Shown here: one piece after another, positions 9,367-16,766 of the stretch
How the letters are laid out: every line of letters starts with the position of its first letter
How positions within the stretch are numbered: the first letter of the stretch is position 1
DNA from: Mangrovibacterium marinum
GTDB taxonomy: Bacteria > Bacteroidota > Bacteroidia > Bacteroidales > Prolixibacteraceae
NCBI RefSeq assembly: GCF_003046625.1
Contig: NZ_QAAD01000003.1
Location: 186,001 to 250,000 of the forward strand
Direction of reading: 5' to 3'
DNA length: 64,000 bases
Translations under genes and position numbers: made by a program
The notes under the pieces: generated by a model
What the model was told of the DNA's origin: nothing
The model's database searches: none
What the model saw: only the letters and a program-made list of their open reading frames with translations

Positions 9367-10476
9367 GCTGGCAATTTCCTTTAGTTCATAATTTGTACTT
9401 CGTCCACCACTTGCTTCTTTCTGTAAAATATCTTTTTTTATCAAATCTTGAATGTCACGCAGAGCAGTGTCTTGTGAGCATTTATTAATTTTTCCCCATT
9501 TTGAGGTAGTTAGTTTTCCGTCAAATCCATCAAGAAGTTTATTTATTATCTTTTGTTGTCTGTCGTTGAGAATTGTATTGGAATGCAATTTCCAAAACTC
9601 TGCTTTATGAAGTATTTTCGATAAAGTTTCGTCCGTTGAATCTATTGCATTAATTAAGCATTGCAAAAACCAAAGAATCCATTCAGTAATATCTGAATTT
9701 CCTTTTTGAGTTTTTTCGAGTTTTTCATAGTACTGTTTTCTTTCAACTCTAATTTGAGCGGACATACTATAAAATCGTCGAATACTTTTGTCAGAACGAG
9801 CTAACATCATATCTGTAATTGCCCTAGTTATTCTTCCGTTTCCATCTTCGAATGGATGAATAGTTACAAACCATAAATGAGCAATGACGGCTTTTAGGAC
9901 CAAATCTATTTCATGCTCGTTTTCAAACCAGTCTAAGAATCTTTTCATTTCAGGTTCTATTCTGTCTGAACTTGGTGCTTGATAGTGAACCTTTTCTTTT
10001 CCCATTGCCCCAGATACAACTTGCATAGGTCCAGTTGTGTCTTTTCTCCAGTCTGCTACTGTAATTTTATATAGATTACTCCAACCAGTTGGAAATAATG
10101 CAGCATGCCAACCAAATAATCTGTCTTTTGTCAAAGGTAAGTCATATCGTTGTGTAGCGTCGAGCATCATTTCAACGATTCCTTCAACATGTCGCTCTGC
10201 TTCTACTGCTCCAGCAATATCAATTCCTAGTCTTCGAGCAATTGAAGAACGTACTTGTTCAACTTCTAAAAACTCTCCTTCAATTTCGGATGATTTAATA
10301 ACATCTAAGGTCAGAGTATTTAACACTGCTTCATCTTGTAAATCAAAGCCAAGAGTTTCCATTTTACCCAGAAGCCTACCTTGTTGATTTCTTGCTTCAC
10401 CGAGTTTTATCATTACTTTTTTATTGTCCCAAGTGAAGTTAGTCCAGTCTTCTTTTTCGTGTATATAAGTTTTCAT
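9361..10476 (-). CDS. Fic-family AMP-transferase with DUF4172 and C-terminal winged helix
   Basis: 371 aa from the Met that begins MKTYIHEKEDW; the longer form adds seven residues. An N-terminal DUF4172 segment carries the inhibitory motif SSEIEG, fitting [S/T]xxxE[G/N], so it is a self-inhibited class. The central Fic motif HPFEDGNGRITR is complete, so AMPylation of a protein hydroxyl is expected. The last ~90 residues look like a winged helix-turn-helix, suggesting DNA binding and autoregulation. The gene is AT-rich and alone on its strand between attC-like modules, consistent with an acquired toxin-like or stress-response cassette. The target is unknown. Upstream repeats are described at 10475-10558. 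Confidence 0.88.
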   Translation of the reverse strand: MKTYIHEKEDWTNFTWDNKKVMIKLGEARNQQGRLLGKMETLGFDLQDEAVLNTLTLDVIKSSEIEGEFLEVEQVRSSIARRLGIDIAGAVEAERHVEGIVEMMLDATQRYDLPLTKDRLFGWHAALFPTGWSNLYKITVADWRKDTTGPMQVVSGAMGKEKVHYQAPSSDRIEPEMKRFLDWFENEHEIDLVLKAVIAHLWFVTIHPFEDGNGRITRAITDMMLARSDKSIRRFYSMSAQIRVERKQYYEKLEKTQKGNSDITEWILWFLQCLINAIDSTDETLSKILHKAEFWKLHSNTILNDRQQKIINKLLDGFDGKLTTSKWGKINKCSQDTALRDIQDLIKKDILQKEASGGRSTNYELKEIASR

Positions 10477-10558
10477 TCTCCGCAAAATATGCGACAAATA
10501 TAGTGTTTATTCTCCGCAAATGGAATATTCTCCGCAAGATATGCCAAGAATATTCTTG
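10475..10558 (-). promoter_or_regulatory. Fic promoter with three direct repeats and a palindrome
   Basis: The -7 box on the minus strand is TATATTTG (10495-10502), matching TAnnTTTG. TTGCGGAGAAT occurs three times: 10475-10487 (overlapping the start codon), 10509-10520 (between -7 and -33) and 10527-10537 (at or above -33). A perfect palindrome CAAGAATATTCTTG follows at 10545-10558. The placement over the core promoter suggests repression, perhaps by the winged-helix domain of Fic itself. Confidence 0.65.
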
Positions 10559-10603
10559 TTAATCCCCGCAATGTCATTCTTTTTTTTTTTGCTTGGCGCT
10601 AAC

Positions 10604-11193
10604 GGTTGGTAGTCAAGTAGGCAAAGGGAGTTTCACCCTAAGCCTCTCACAGAACCGCATCCCGATTAATCGGGACAAGCTTTGACAGTCTCCCGTCATC
10701 CGGCTCTTGTTATACAAATCTAAACGTTTTACCCAGTTAGGCCTACTTGCCAGGGATAGAACAGGACCGGAAATTGTTCCCGAACCCGGTTATACCACTG
10801 CCATGCGCGGCGCCGACTGGCTTTGTAACCTTTGTACCGTCGGCGTGCCCAGCAAATCAGGCGCCGGCTTAATAAATGAAAGATCGGGTTCATCGCGCTT
10901 TTCGGAACCTTCCGTATTAGTTGATCCAACCGCGGATGTACGGGTTCAGGAATTGGGCTACCCCAACAATGCTTTTGCGGCTTAGCCCAACAATGTTCAG
11001 TTCTTCCAGTTTATCGGCAATTCGCTTCTTCGAGCTCGTACTGATGCCACAGTCAAATCCGAGCAGCCAAAACAGGACTTGCAAGGCCAACAATACCACC
11101 CCAAACGCCTTCCGAAAAGGAAACAAAAAACCGATTGAAAACACTATCCGAAAGTGGTTTATTAACAGTCGGTTAAGCCAGGCGCAGTGTTTA
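10604..11193 (-). mobile_element. Group II intron remnant, copy 2 (3' portion only)
   Basis: Minus-strand remnant holding the maturase C-terminal part (see 10729-11144), domain V-like GAGCCGGATGACGGGAGACT...CGGTTCTGTGAGAGG (about 10640-10715), and a domain VI-like arm AGGGTGAAACTCCCTTTGCC, ending CTACTTGAC just before TACCAACCGTTAGCG. The 5' end (GTGCG), domains I-III and most of the reverse transcriptase are missing. Domain V is split by the same ~25-nt palindromic insertion as copy 1, so the copies probably duplicated after it was interrupted. It sits between an attC-like hairpin and the Fic promoter. Confidence 0.8.
10729..11144 (-). pseudogene. ltrA: Group II intron maturase C-terminus, frameshifted
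   Basis: Two overlapping minus-strand frames together encode the end of an intron-encoded maturase. Frame one (11144-10917) contains GISTSSKKRIADKLEELN and ends FLNPYIRGWIN, the hallmark of the group II maturase-specific domain. Frame two (from 10929) continues KSAMNPIFHLLSRRLICW...RRRAWQWYNRVREQFPVLF, the usual C-terminal tail of Bacteroidota maturases. The frames meet at a single frameshift with a stop after GWIN. No reverse transcriptase motifs are present upstream. Confidence 0.85.
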
Positions 11194-11258
11194 GTTCAAC
11201 AAAGCCTCCAATGCCAAGCGTATGCAAGCAACGCTTGATTAGAGGCGAAGAGTTAGGC
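11194..11258 (-). repeat. attC-like hairpin, copy 2 (best preserved)
   Basis: 65 bp on the minus strand: R'' GCCTAAC (perfect RYYYAAC), spacer TCTTC, arm GCCTCTAATCAAGCGT, 9-nt loop, arm ACGCTTGGCATTGGAGGC, spacer TTT, R' GTTGAAC (perfect GTTRRRY). The arms pair as GCCTC/GAGGC, AAT/ATT and CAAGCGT/ACGCTTG, with unpaired bases on one side like the extrahelical bases of attC bottom strands. The gene it should terminate (upstream on the minus strand) is missing: the site follows the terminator of the tlpA-like gene directly. Confidence 0.65.
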
Positions 11259-11320
11259 GTTCGCAGTTTATTTTTCAATTTGAATACGATCGTTTTAACG
11301 CAAGCCGGTATAAAAACAAA

Positions 11321-11358
11321 ACAAAGGGATTCAGCGAGTAAACCCGAATCCCTCTGTT
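11321..11358 (-). terminator. Rho-independent terminator of the tlpA-like gene
   Basis: On the minus strand, stem ACAGAGGGATTC pairs with GAATCCCTTTGT around a 13-nt loop, followed by TTTTGTTTTTAT. It lies 40 nt after the stop of the thioredoxin-like gene. Confidence 0.8.
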
Positions 11359-11398
11359 GTCGTTAAAATATGCTATTTACAAGACAAAACGCCTTAGA

Positions 11399-12565
11399 TC
11401 AATTAACCTCGTGTGCTAAAAATGCATCCAGATAGGCGCCACGCATATTGGTTTTGTAAATCCGATTGTCCTTGTCGAGGACAATGCAGGTGGGCACGCC
11501 TAACACATTGTAAACGGTTCCCACATCACCATTCATTCCTTTGGGGTCGCGCAATTGAGTCCACACCATGCCTTCTTCGTCCATGGCTTTCTGCCAATCT
11601 TTATCGTTGCTGTCGACCGAAATACTAATGATATGAAAGCCCTTATCCTTGTATTCCTCGTGCACCCGCTTTAAGTGGGGGATTTCGCCGCGACAGGGGC
11701 CACACCAGCTTGCCCAGAACTCCAGCATATTGAATTTCCCGGGCTCAATTAACGACGACAGCGGAACAAGTTCCCCGTCACGAGTGAGAAGTTCAATATC
11801 TTTGAATCGCTCGCCCAATGCGACGCGCTTTGCCGCCTCGGCTTGTTCTTTTAGCCGGTCGAAAACAGGAGTTCCCTGCCAGTCGTTGGCCAGCCAGCCA
11901 ACCATTTCGTCAATCTCCGCTACTGTAAAATCGACATACATCCCGGTGAAGAAATAAGATACAAAGTCGAAAGCGACAATGGAAGCTGTGTTCTCCTGAA
12001 TGAACTTGATTTGCAGGTCGAGCAGCTGTTTATTCACTTCATTTTCTTTGTTGGCTATTTCAATACCAACCGCTGTATTTTCCGTACCCTCTTCAAAATA
12101 AGGGGTTAAATACTCGGCCATGTAACGTTTATTAAGAGCCTTTAGCTGTTCGTTATAGGGTGCAACAAGCGCACTGTACTCGTCCTTTTGTTGTTGCGCC
12201 TTTGAACCGCTAATGGTTGCAGGCACTACCGTTCGATTCGGATTATTATAAAAGCCGGGCAAGGTATTGATATCGCCATCGAAGCTTATGTTGGAATTTT
12301 CGAGGTAGAAGTTCGACACATTCTTATACTTTGGTTGAGATTCCATTCCTTCAGGCGTGCGGTCAATAATAATGGTGTACAAGCCCGGAAAGTCGACTTT
12401 ACCGGTCAACACAAACCGGCCGTCGTGCACCACTGTACTATCCACAATGTTTTGCGATTCGAAATCACGCTTTTGCAGATAAATTTTCGCATTTTCCACT
12501 TCACCCTTCAGCTTACCAGTAATGGTGTAAGCCTCTTCGTGCCGACAACTCACGGATAATAGCAC
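11399..12565 (-). CDS. TlpA/ResA-like thiol-disulfide oxidoreductase with DUF4369, 5'-truncated
   Basis: About 388 aa. A DUF4369-type beta domain (about residues 12-115) is followed by a helical linker and a C-terminal thioredoxin-like AhpC/TSA domain with active site WASWCGPC. Family members act in the periplasm in cytochrome c maturation or thiol reduction. The start is abnormal. The open frame begins RTRWRLVLLSVSCRHEE right after a stop, so only the second half of a lipoprotein signal (LVLLSVSC) remains and only a GTG at 12565 is available. The neighbouring MFS gene ends 30 nt away. The true 5' end was probably lost at a recombination junction, so the protein may no longer be exported. Confidence 0.8.
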   Translation of the reverse strand: MLLSVSCRHEEAYTITGKLKGEVENAKIYLQKRDFESQNIVDSTVVHDGRFVLTGKVDFPGLYTIIIDRTPEGMESQPKYKNVSNFYLENSNISFDGDINTLPGFYNNPNRTVVPATISGSKAQQQKDEYSALVAPYNEQLKALNKRYMAEYLTPYFEEGTENTAVGIEIANKENEVNKQLLDLQIKFIQENTASIVAFDFVSYFFTGMYVDFTVAEIDEMVGWLANDWQGTPVFDRLKEQAEAAKRVALGERFKDIELLTRDGELVPLSSLIEPGKFNMLEFWASWCGPCRGEIPHLKRVHEEYKDKGFHIISISVDSNDKDWQKAMDEEGMVWTQLRDPKGMNGDVGTVYNVLGVPTCIVLDKDNRIYKTNMRGAYLDAFLAHEVN

Positions 12566-12595
12566 CAGGCGCCATCTAGTCCTTTAGGATTACAT

Positions 12596-13837
12596 CTAAA
12601 TTTCCCTATATTGTGTTAATTCTAATTCGGACAAACGTTGATATGTTGGATCCAACAGTAAATTAAGTATTAAACCAACAAATAACAAACCAGCAAAGAT
12701 TGTTGCAAGAATAAACCCATAGTACGCATCATGTCCACAAGCATCACTCACTGCTCCCATCGACAACGGTCCTAATGCGGCTCCTGCAGCCGTAAAAAAC
12801 AAAATGACACCAGCGATTGCCCCGTGTTGCGCTTTAGGAAAACAACTTATACCTTTAGAGTTGATTGTAGGGTAAATCACCGACATGAACAGTCCTGACA
12901 AAGGAAGCAATACTACTGCCATTTCAATTCCACCAATAACGCTTCCAAGAAAACAAAGGAGGATTAGAAAGCTAAAAATAACCAGAACCACCGACCAGTT
13001 AAAATGCACCAGTAACCAAGCACCGAAGAAACGCCCCCCAGCCCGGAGTACAAAGAAAATCGTTAATGCATAGGTCGCAATCAGTACCAGGTTCCCCTCA
13101 TATTTTGAAATCAGCGTGGGCATCCACACATAAACAGCGCATTCAACTGCTACATACAAAAATGCTCCAATTGAAAAGCCTAAGGCATACGGATCTTTCA
13201 ACATAGACAAGGCCGCCTTTAGATTAACAGCTTCTTCTGTTGTTTTAATCGTTTTGGGGTATTCCACCAACAAGGCTAGAATAATCAGTATAACACACAA
13301 CGTTCCCGCCACAACATACAGGAACTGCCAGGCAACACCTTTGCTCAGAAAATTAGTGACAATGAAAGGACCAATTATGGCGCCTACTGCAAAAAATCCC
13401 TCAACTGCGTTCATCATTGATGTATGGTCCCTTGTCGATTTACTAATGTCTCCGATTAACGCCAATGCCCCGGTTTTGAATACTCCGATAGCCAAACCAC
13501 CGATAGCCATAAGGCTGAGGATAAAGCCAAAAGTGTTCGCCGCGATATATAAATAGGAGTTAACTGCAAAAATTGCTAGTCCTAGTATTACCGTAACTTT
13601 CCGACCTAATTTATCAGCCAGAAAACCAAGAAAAACACCAGCCAGCGCTATCGCAATCATCGGGGTGTAGTGCATCAAACCTGCTGCAGTCATGCTTACC
13701 TGAAACTGTTTCATCACTTCCGGTATGATAACGCCAACAGCATCGGTAGTCATCGCAAACATCATAAACATTAGAAAGGTCAGCCACTTGATGACAGCTA
13801 AATTTTGTTCGCCCTTTATTTGTGAACCTGTATTCAT
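12596..13837 (-). CDS. MFS transporter of the alpha-glucoside-type operon
   Basis: 413 aa with 12 predicted helices. The cytoplasmic loop 2-3 motif is GFLADKLGRKV, the canonical MFS D-R-x-G-R-type motif. It is the last gene of the minus-strand operon TonB receptor, kinase, GH13_18 enzyme, MFS, so it most likely imports across the inner membrane the same glucoside that the TonB receptor brings into the periplasm. The substrate is not readable from sequence. 78 nt separate it from the glycosidase gene. The C-terminus ends normally. Confidence 0.85.
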   Translation of the reverse strand: MNTGSQIKGEQNLAVIKWLTFLMFMMFAMTTDAVGVIIPEVMKQFQVSMTAAGLMHYTPMIAIALAGVFLGFLADKLGRKVTVILGLAIFAVNSYLYIAANTFGFILSLMAIGGLAIGVFKTGALALIGDISKSTRDHTSMMNAVEGFFAVGAIIGPFIVTNFLSKGVAWQFLYVVAGTLCVILIILALLVEYPKTIKTTEEAVNLKAALSMLKDPYALGFSIGAFLYVAVECAVYVWMPTLISKYEGNLVLIATYALTIFFVLRAGGRFFGAWLLVHFNWSVVLVIFSFLILLCFLGSVIGGIEMAVVLLPLSGLFMSVIYPTINSKGISCFPKAQHGAIAGVILFFTAAGAALGPLSMGAVSDACGHDAYYGFILATIFAGLLFVGLILNLLLDPTYQRLSELELTQYREI

Positions 13838-13915
13838 AAGTATTGGTCTAAACGTTTCTTATTTGCTGCAATTAACTTTCCAAGTTAAGAAAGAAAATTA
13901 CGATTTTGAATTCTA

Positions 13916-15637
13916 TTATCCTTGCCGGTAAACAACATCATTCCCATCTTCATCCATCCCTGTTATTTTAAATGAAAAGTCTAACAGGTTCGCTTCTAGC
14001 GTTGCAATACAGCCATTATTCGTCCATTCTAGCTTCAATAATTCTGCTGTAGAGTCATGAATTTGCAAGTGCGCATCAAATCCAAATGCAGGGAAACTAT
14101 TCCGAAATTTCAATATTTCTATTTGTTTCTGAACAATACCGTCTCCAATAATCTGGAAAGCTTTATCAAGCTCAAGATTTGTCCGGTTAATTTCTTTGTG
14201 CCCTCCGGGACCGGCTTTTGCCACGGCATCATAGTCGTTCTTTCCGGCCAGAAGATCGAGATACCAAACCTGAGGCTTACCTGGCATAAATAATTGTATT
14301 GCCCGAGCTAAAAGAAGCTTGTCTTCGTCTTCTCCCAATGCACTATAATAGGTCGCATTCACCTGATAATACATGTTTTTCTGACCATGTAAATCCTTCA
14401 CATACCCGCCACGTTTTACAACTGTATCAATTAGGTTTTGAATTTGCTCGTCGGCCAATAAACCTTTCAGGTCTAGCAAAGGAATCCCGTCGTGGCATCC
14501 CAACATATTTACAACCCGAATATCCTTTTCCTGCATATCCTTGATCCACTTAATCAACACCTCATTGGTATTTCGTTCGAAAGCATCGATGATTAGTCCA
14601 GGCAAAAAGAAATCATAGGTCAGATAACCTTTCTGCGCAAGTTTTTCGTGTATCTTCTCTTCGTATTTTGAATGAATCTCCGGTAAAAGGGTGAGATCAT
14701 ATTTATCGGCTAATTCTCTGATCTCCCCCAAAAAGTCCCATGTTCCTGGATCATTCAAGAAATTTTTCGATCCCGGTTCTTTCGGCGCATAGGCAAAGGC
14801 ATCAAGCCGTATAATCTCTGCGCCATAAGCGGAAAGCTTCTTCAATGTATCCTCATAAAACTTCCACACCAATGGAGACTTAATATTCAGATCCATTTGC
14901 CCCAGATATTTCCGTCTGGATTCAAGCAGAGCTATCACATCTTGGCTATAAGTTGTAAACTTATCAAAATCAATCTTTGATGGCACCTTTCCTTCATCCA
15001 AAGATGCATTGACTACTTCGGCCAGTTTTTGAGCCACACTATATTGAACATCCATCCCCCTCATGAGATCCTGCGCATCGATCTTACCGTATTTAATCTC
15101 CTGATAGAAGGTATTCCAATACGGAACCTCTTTCCCGTCGGGCATACGAACCATCAGAATCGGCAGTCCCGGTTTGCGGAAAAACATGTCTTTGATGTAT
15201 TCTGAATCCGGTTGAATGTAGCCCTCGTCGGTCATTTGCCCATAACCATCCCAAAACTTATTCCATTGAATGAAAAAGTCTTTATAAGCTGAATTTTCTC
15301 CGTTCTTCAAGATATCCTGAAACTGAGCCGAAAGCACTGATGCATGATTCAGCACAAAATCAAACTTGAGGGCAATATTCATTTTTTTCAGTTCATCCAA
15401 ATCATCAGTAGAAGCATAAAGCTCATTCAACTCGTAATCAATCACCGAAAACCCCCTGTCCAAATCGGTATTGAAAACACTGGGCAAAATATAGAATGCC
15501 TGAAACGCATCGTCCAATTCCGATTTTTGCATGAAATCAACAATGTTCCCCAATGTTCCACCGATACTATCAGGATACGCATTCAGCATCGGACCCGATT
15601 TAACGAGTTTCTTCGTACTTATTTGTTGTGCTGCCAT
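13916..15637 (-). CDS. GH13 subfamily 18 glucosyl phosphorylase-like enzyme (sucrose phosphorylase family)
   Basis: 573 aa, (beta/alpha)8 amylase-type enzyme. The N-terminus LNAYPDSIGGTL and segment FDFVLNHASVLSAQFQDIL are characteristic of sucrose-phosphorylase relatives. Catalytic residues are in place: nucleophile Asp279 in IIRLDAFAY, acid/base Glu320 in LLPEIHS, Asp383 in GCHDG. It also has YQVNATYYSAL and FMPGKPQVWYLDLLAGKND. Known GH13_18 members convert sucrose, sucrose-6'-phosphate, glucosylglycerol or glucosylglycerate plus phosphate to glucose-1-phosphate. It is longer than sucrose phosphorylases (~500 aa) because of an extra ~60 residues around 190-250, and is nearer in length to the glucosylglycerate-type enzymes. 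12 nt separate it from the kinase gene. Confidence 0.85.
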   Translation of the reverse strand: MAAQQISTKKLVKSGPMLNAYPDSIGGTLGNIVDFMQKSELDDAFQAFYILPSVFNTDLDRGFSVIDYELNELYASTDDLDELKKMNIALKFDFVLNHASVLSAQFQDILKNGENSAYKDFFIQWNKFWDGYGQMTDEGYIQPDSEYIKDMFFRKPGLPILMVRMPDGKEVPYWNTFYQEIKYGKIDAQDLMRGMDVQYSVAQKLAEVVNASLDEGKVPSKIDFDKFTTYSQDVIALLESRRKYLGQMDLNIKSPLVWKFYEDTLKKLSAYGAEIIRLDAFAYAPKEPGSKNFLNDPGTWDFLGEIRELADKYDLTLLPEIHSKYEEKIHEKLAQKGYLTYDFFLPGLIIDAFERNTNEVLIKWIKDMQEKDIRVVNMLGCHDGIPLLDLKGLLADEQIQNLIDTVVKRGGYVKDLHGQKNMYYQVNATYYSALGEDEDKLLLARAIQLFMPGKPQVWYLDLLAGKNDYDAVAKAGPGGHKEINRTNLELDKAFQIIGDGIVQKQIEILKFRNSFPAFGFDAHLQIHDSTAELLKLEWTNNGCIATLEANLLDFSFKITGMDEDGNDVVYRQG

Positions 15638-15649
15638 AACTTCTCCGAT

Positions 15650-16663
15650 TTATTTGTTCTCTTTTGTCATCAGCTTCAAAAATTCGTCGTAGTCAATGAG
15701 TTCCCCTGCCTTTGTCAATATTAGTTTCGCTTTGGATGCCTGCGCTACTAACAGCTGCTGCTCCAACTCCAAAACGGTTGTAATAAAAGGGCTGTCTGTA
15801 CCACCATCCCGATTACGGGCTTTACGGTGCTCTAATGTTTCTTGCGGGGTACTGTTGAGCAAAATAGGAATGTCTACCCCCTGAAGATTATCGTTGTTAC
15901 CATGAGTCCATTCAATAACCAGAATATTCTTTTCTTTAAAATCGACAGGATCATACCACAGTTCGGTTTCTTCCCTCCCCATTCGTTTCAAAAATATTTC
16001 GGATACTCCGTTTTTGAACTGTGATATAATCCCTGTCAGCTCTTTAAAATCAATTTCATTATTCGTACCCAAATAGTTTTTAAGCCCGTTGCGGCCCGCT
16101 TGCTGATAAACAGCCAGCCACGGATAGCTGGACACATATGTAGCGTTCGAATCATTACCACTTTCCTGCAACTCTTTTAGTACTGTTTTCCTTTTCTCAT
16201 TATACTGTCCATTCGCAATCATTCCTTCAATCCCGCTTTTTCGGAAGATCCGAGATCGCTCTGCGTCATTATATTTCGGAAGCCGGTGCGGATAATTATC
16301 ACCCGACAAAGTATAAGTCCCCAGCCCCATTTCATTCAGGTAATAAGAAAGCAACGAAGCAGTCTCGGACTTTCCGACACCAGATCCTCCACAAACAACT
16401 ACGACCGCTCTCCCATACTGATTTTCTTCCAATACAGGAATCAACTGCTCCACCAAAAGAGGAAGAATAATCCTGGATTTACGAATATGCTCGGGGCCAA
16501 TTTGAACCTTATCTCCCGGCATGTCTCCAGTGGGAATACTTTCGATATCTTTGATTTCGCCTGAAACCCAAGATAAATTCTGCTTCATCGTCTCTAATAT
16601 ATTCTCGAGACTTCCTTTATCCTGTAAGCCTTGCTTTTGAGTTTCTTTTTCCTGTATGCTCAT
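15650..16663 (-). CDS. P-loop small-molecule kinase, substrate unknown
   Basis: 337 aa. After a helical N-terminal ~85 residues there is a Walker A motif GGSGVGKSETAS (about 91-102), then LSGDNYPHR, a likely substrate-binding loop resembling phosphoribulokinase/uridine-kinase and APS-kinase folds, and a Walker B-like strand NILVIEWTHG. A lid-type segment HRKARNRDGG is near residue 280. It is wedged between the GH13_18 enzyme (12 nt) and the TonB receptor gene. A phosphorylase releases an unphosphorylated acceptor, so this kinase may phosphorylate that acceptor (for example glycerate or a sugar) to trap it. That role is inference. Automatic annotation might wrongly call it adenylylsulfate kinase. 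Confidence 0.7.
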   Translation of the reverse strand: MSIQEKETQKQGLQDKGSLENILETMKQNLSWVSGEIKDIESIPTGDMPGDKVQIGPEHIRKSRIILPLLVEQLIPVLEENQYGRAVVVVCGGSGVGKSETASLLSYYLNEMGLGTYTLSGDNYPHRLPKYNDAERSRIFRKSGIEGMIANGQYNEKRKTVLKELQESGNDSNATYVSSYPWLAVYQQAGRNGLKNYLGTNNEIDFKELTGIISQFKNGVSEIFLKRMGREETELWYDPVDFKEKNILVIEWTHGNNDNLQGVDIPILLNSTPQETLEHRKARNRDGGTDSPFITTVLELEQQLLVAQASKAKLILTKAGELIDYDEFLKLMTKENK

Positions 16664-16766
16664 ATTCTGGTTAATCTAAATGTTTTATACTATAGATTTC
16701 AAATAACTCAAAGAGAGAGCCGTCCGGCTGAATTGCACAGAACAGCTCTTCTCCTTAGCCTTTCAC

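Noticed and set aside
11144-11193. 5' end of a group II intron next to the attC-like hairpin
   Set aside because: No GTGCG-type start or domain I sequence is visible; only the 3' part of the element can be shown, so insertion into the hairpin by a class C-attC intron is not proven.
12566-12620. Short minus-strand peptide KFRCNPKGLDGAWCYYP resembling a kringle motif
   Set aside because: Only 17 codons between stops, overlapping the MFS gene end; too short to claim a domain. It may be a scar of the junction but cannot be supported.
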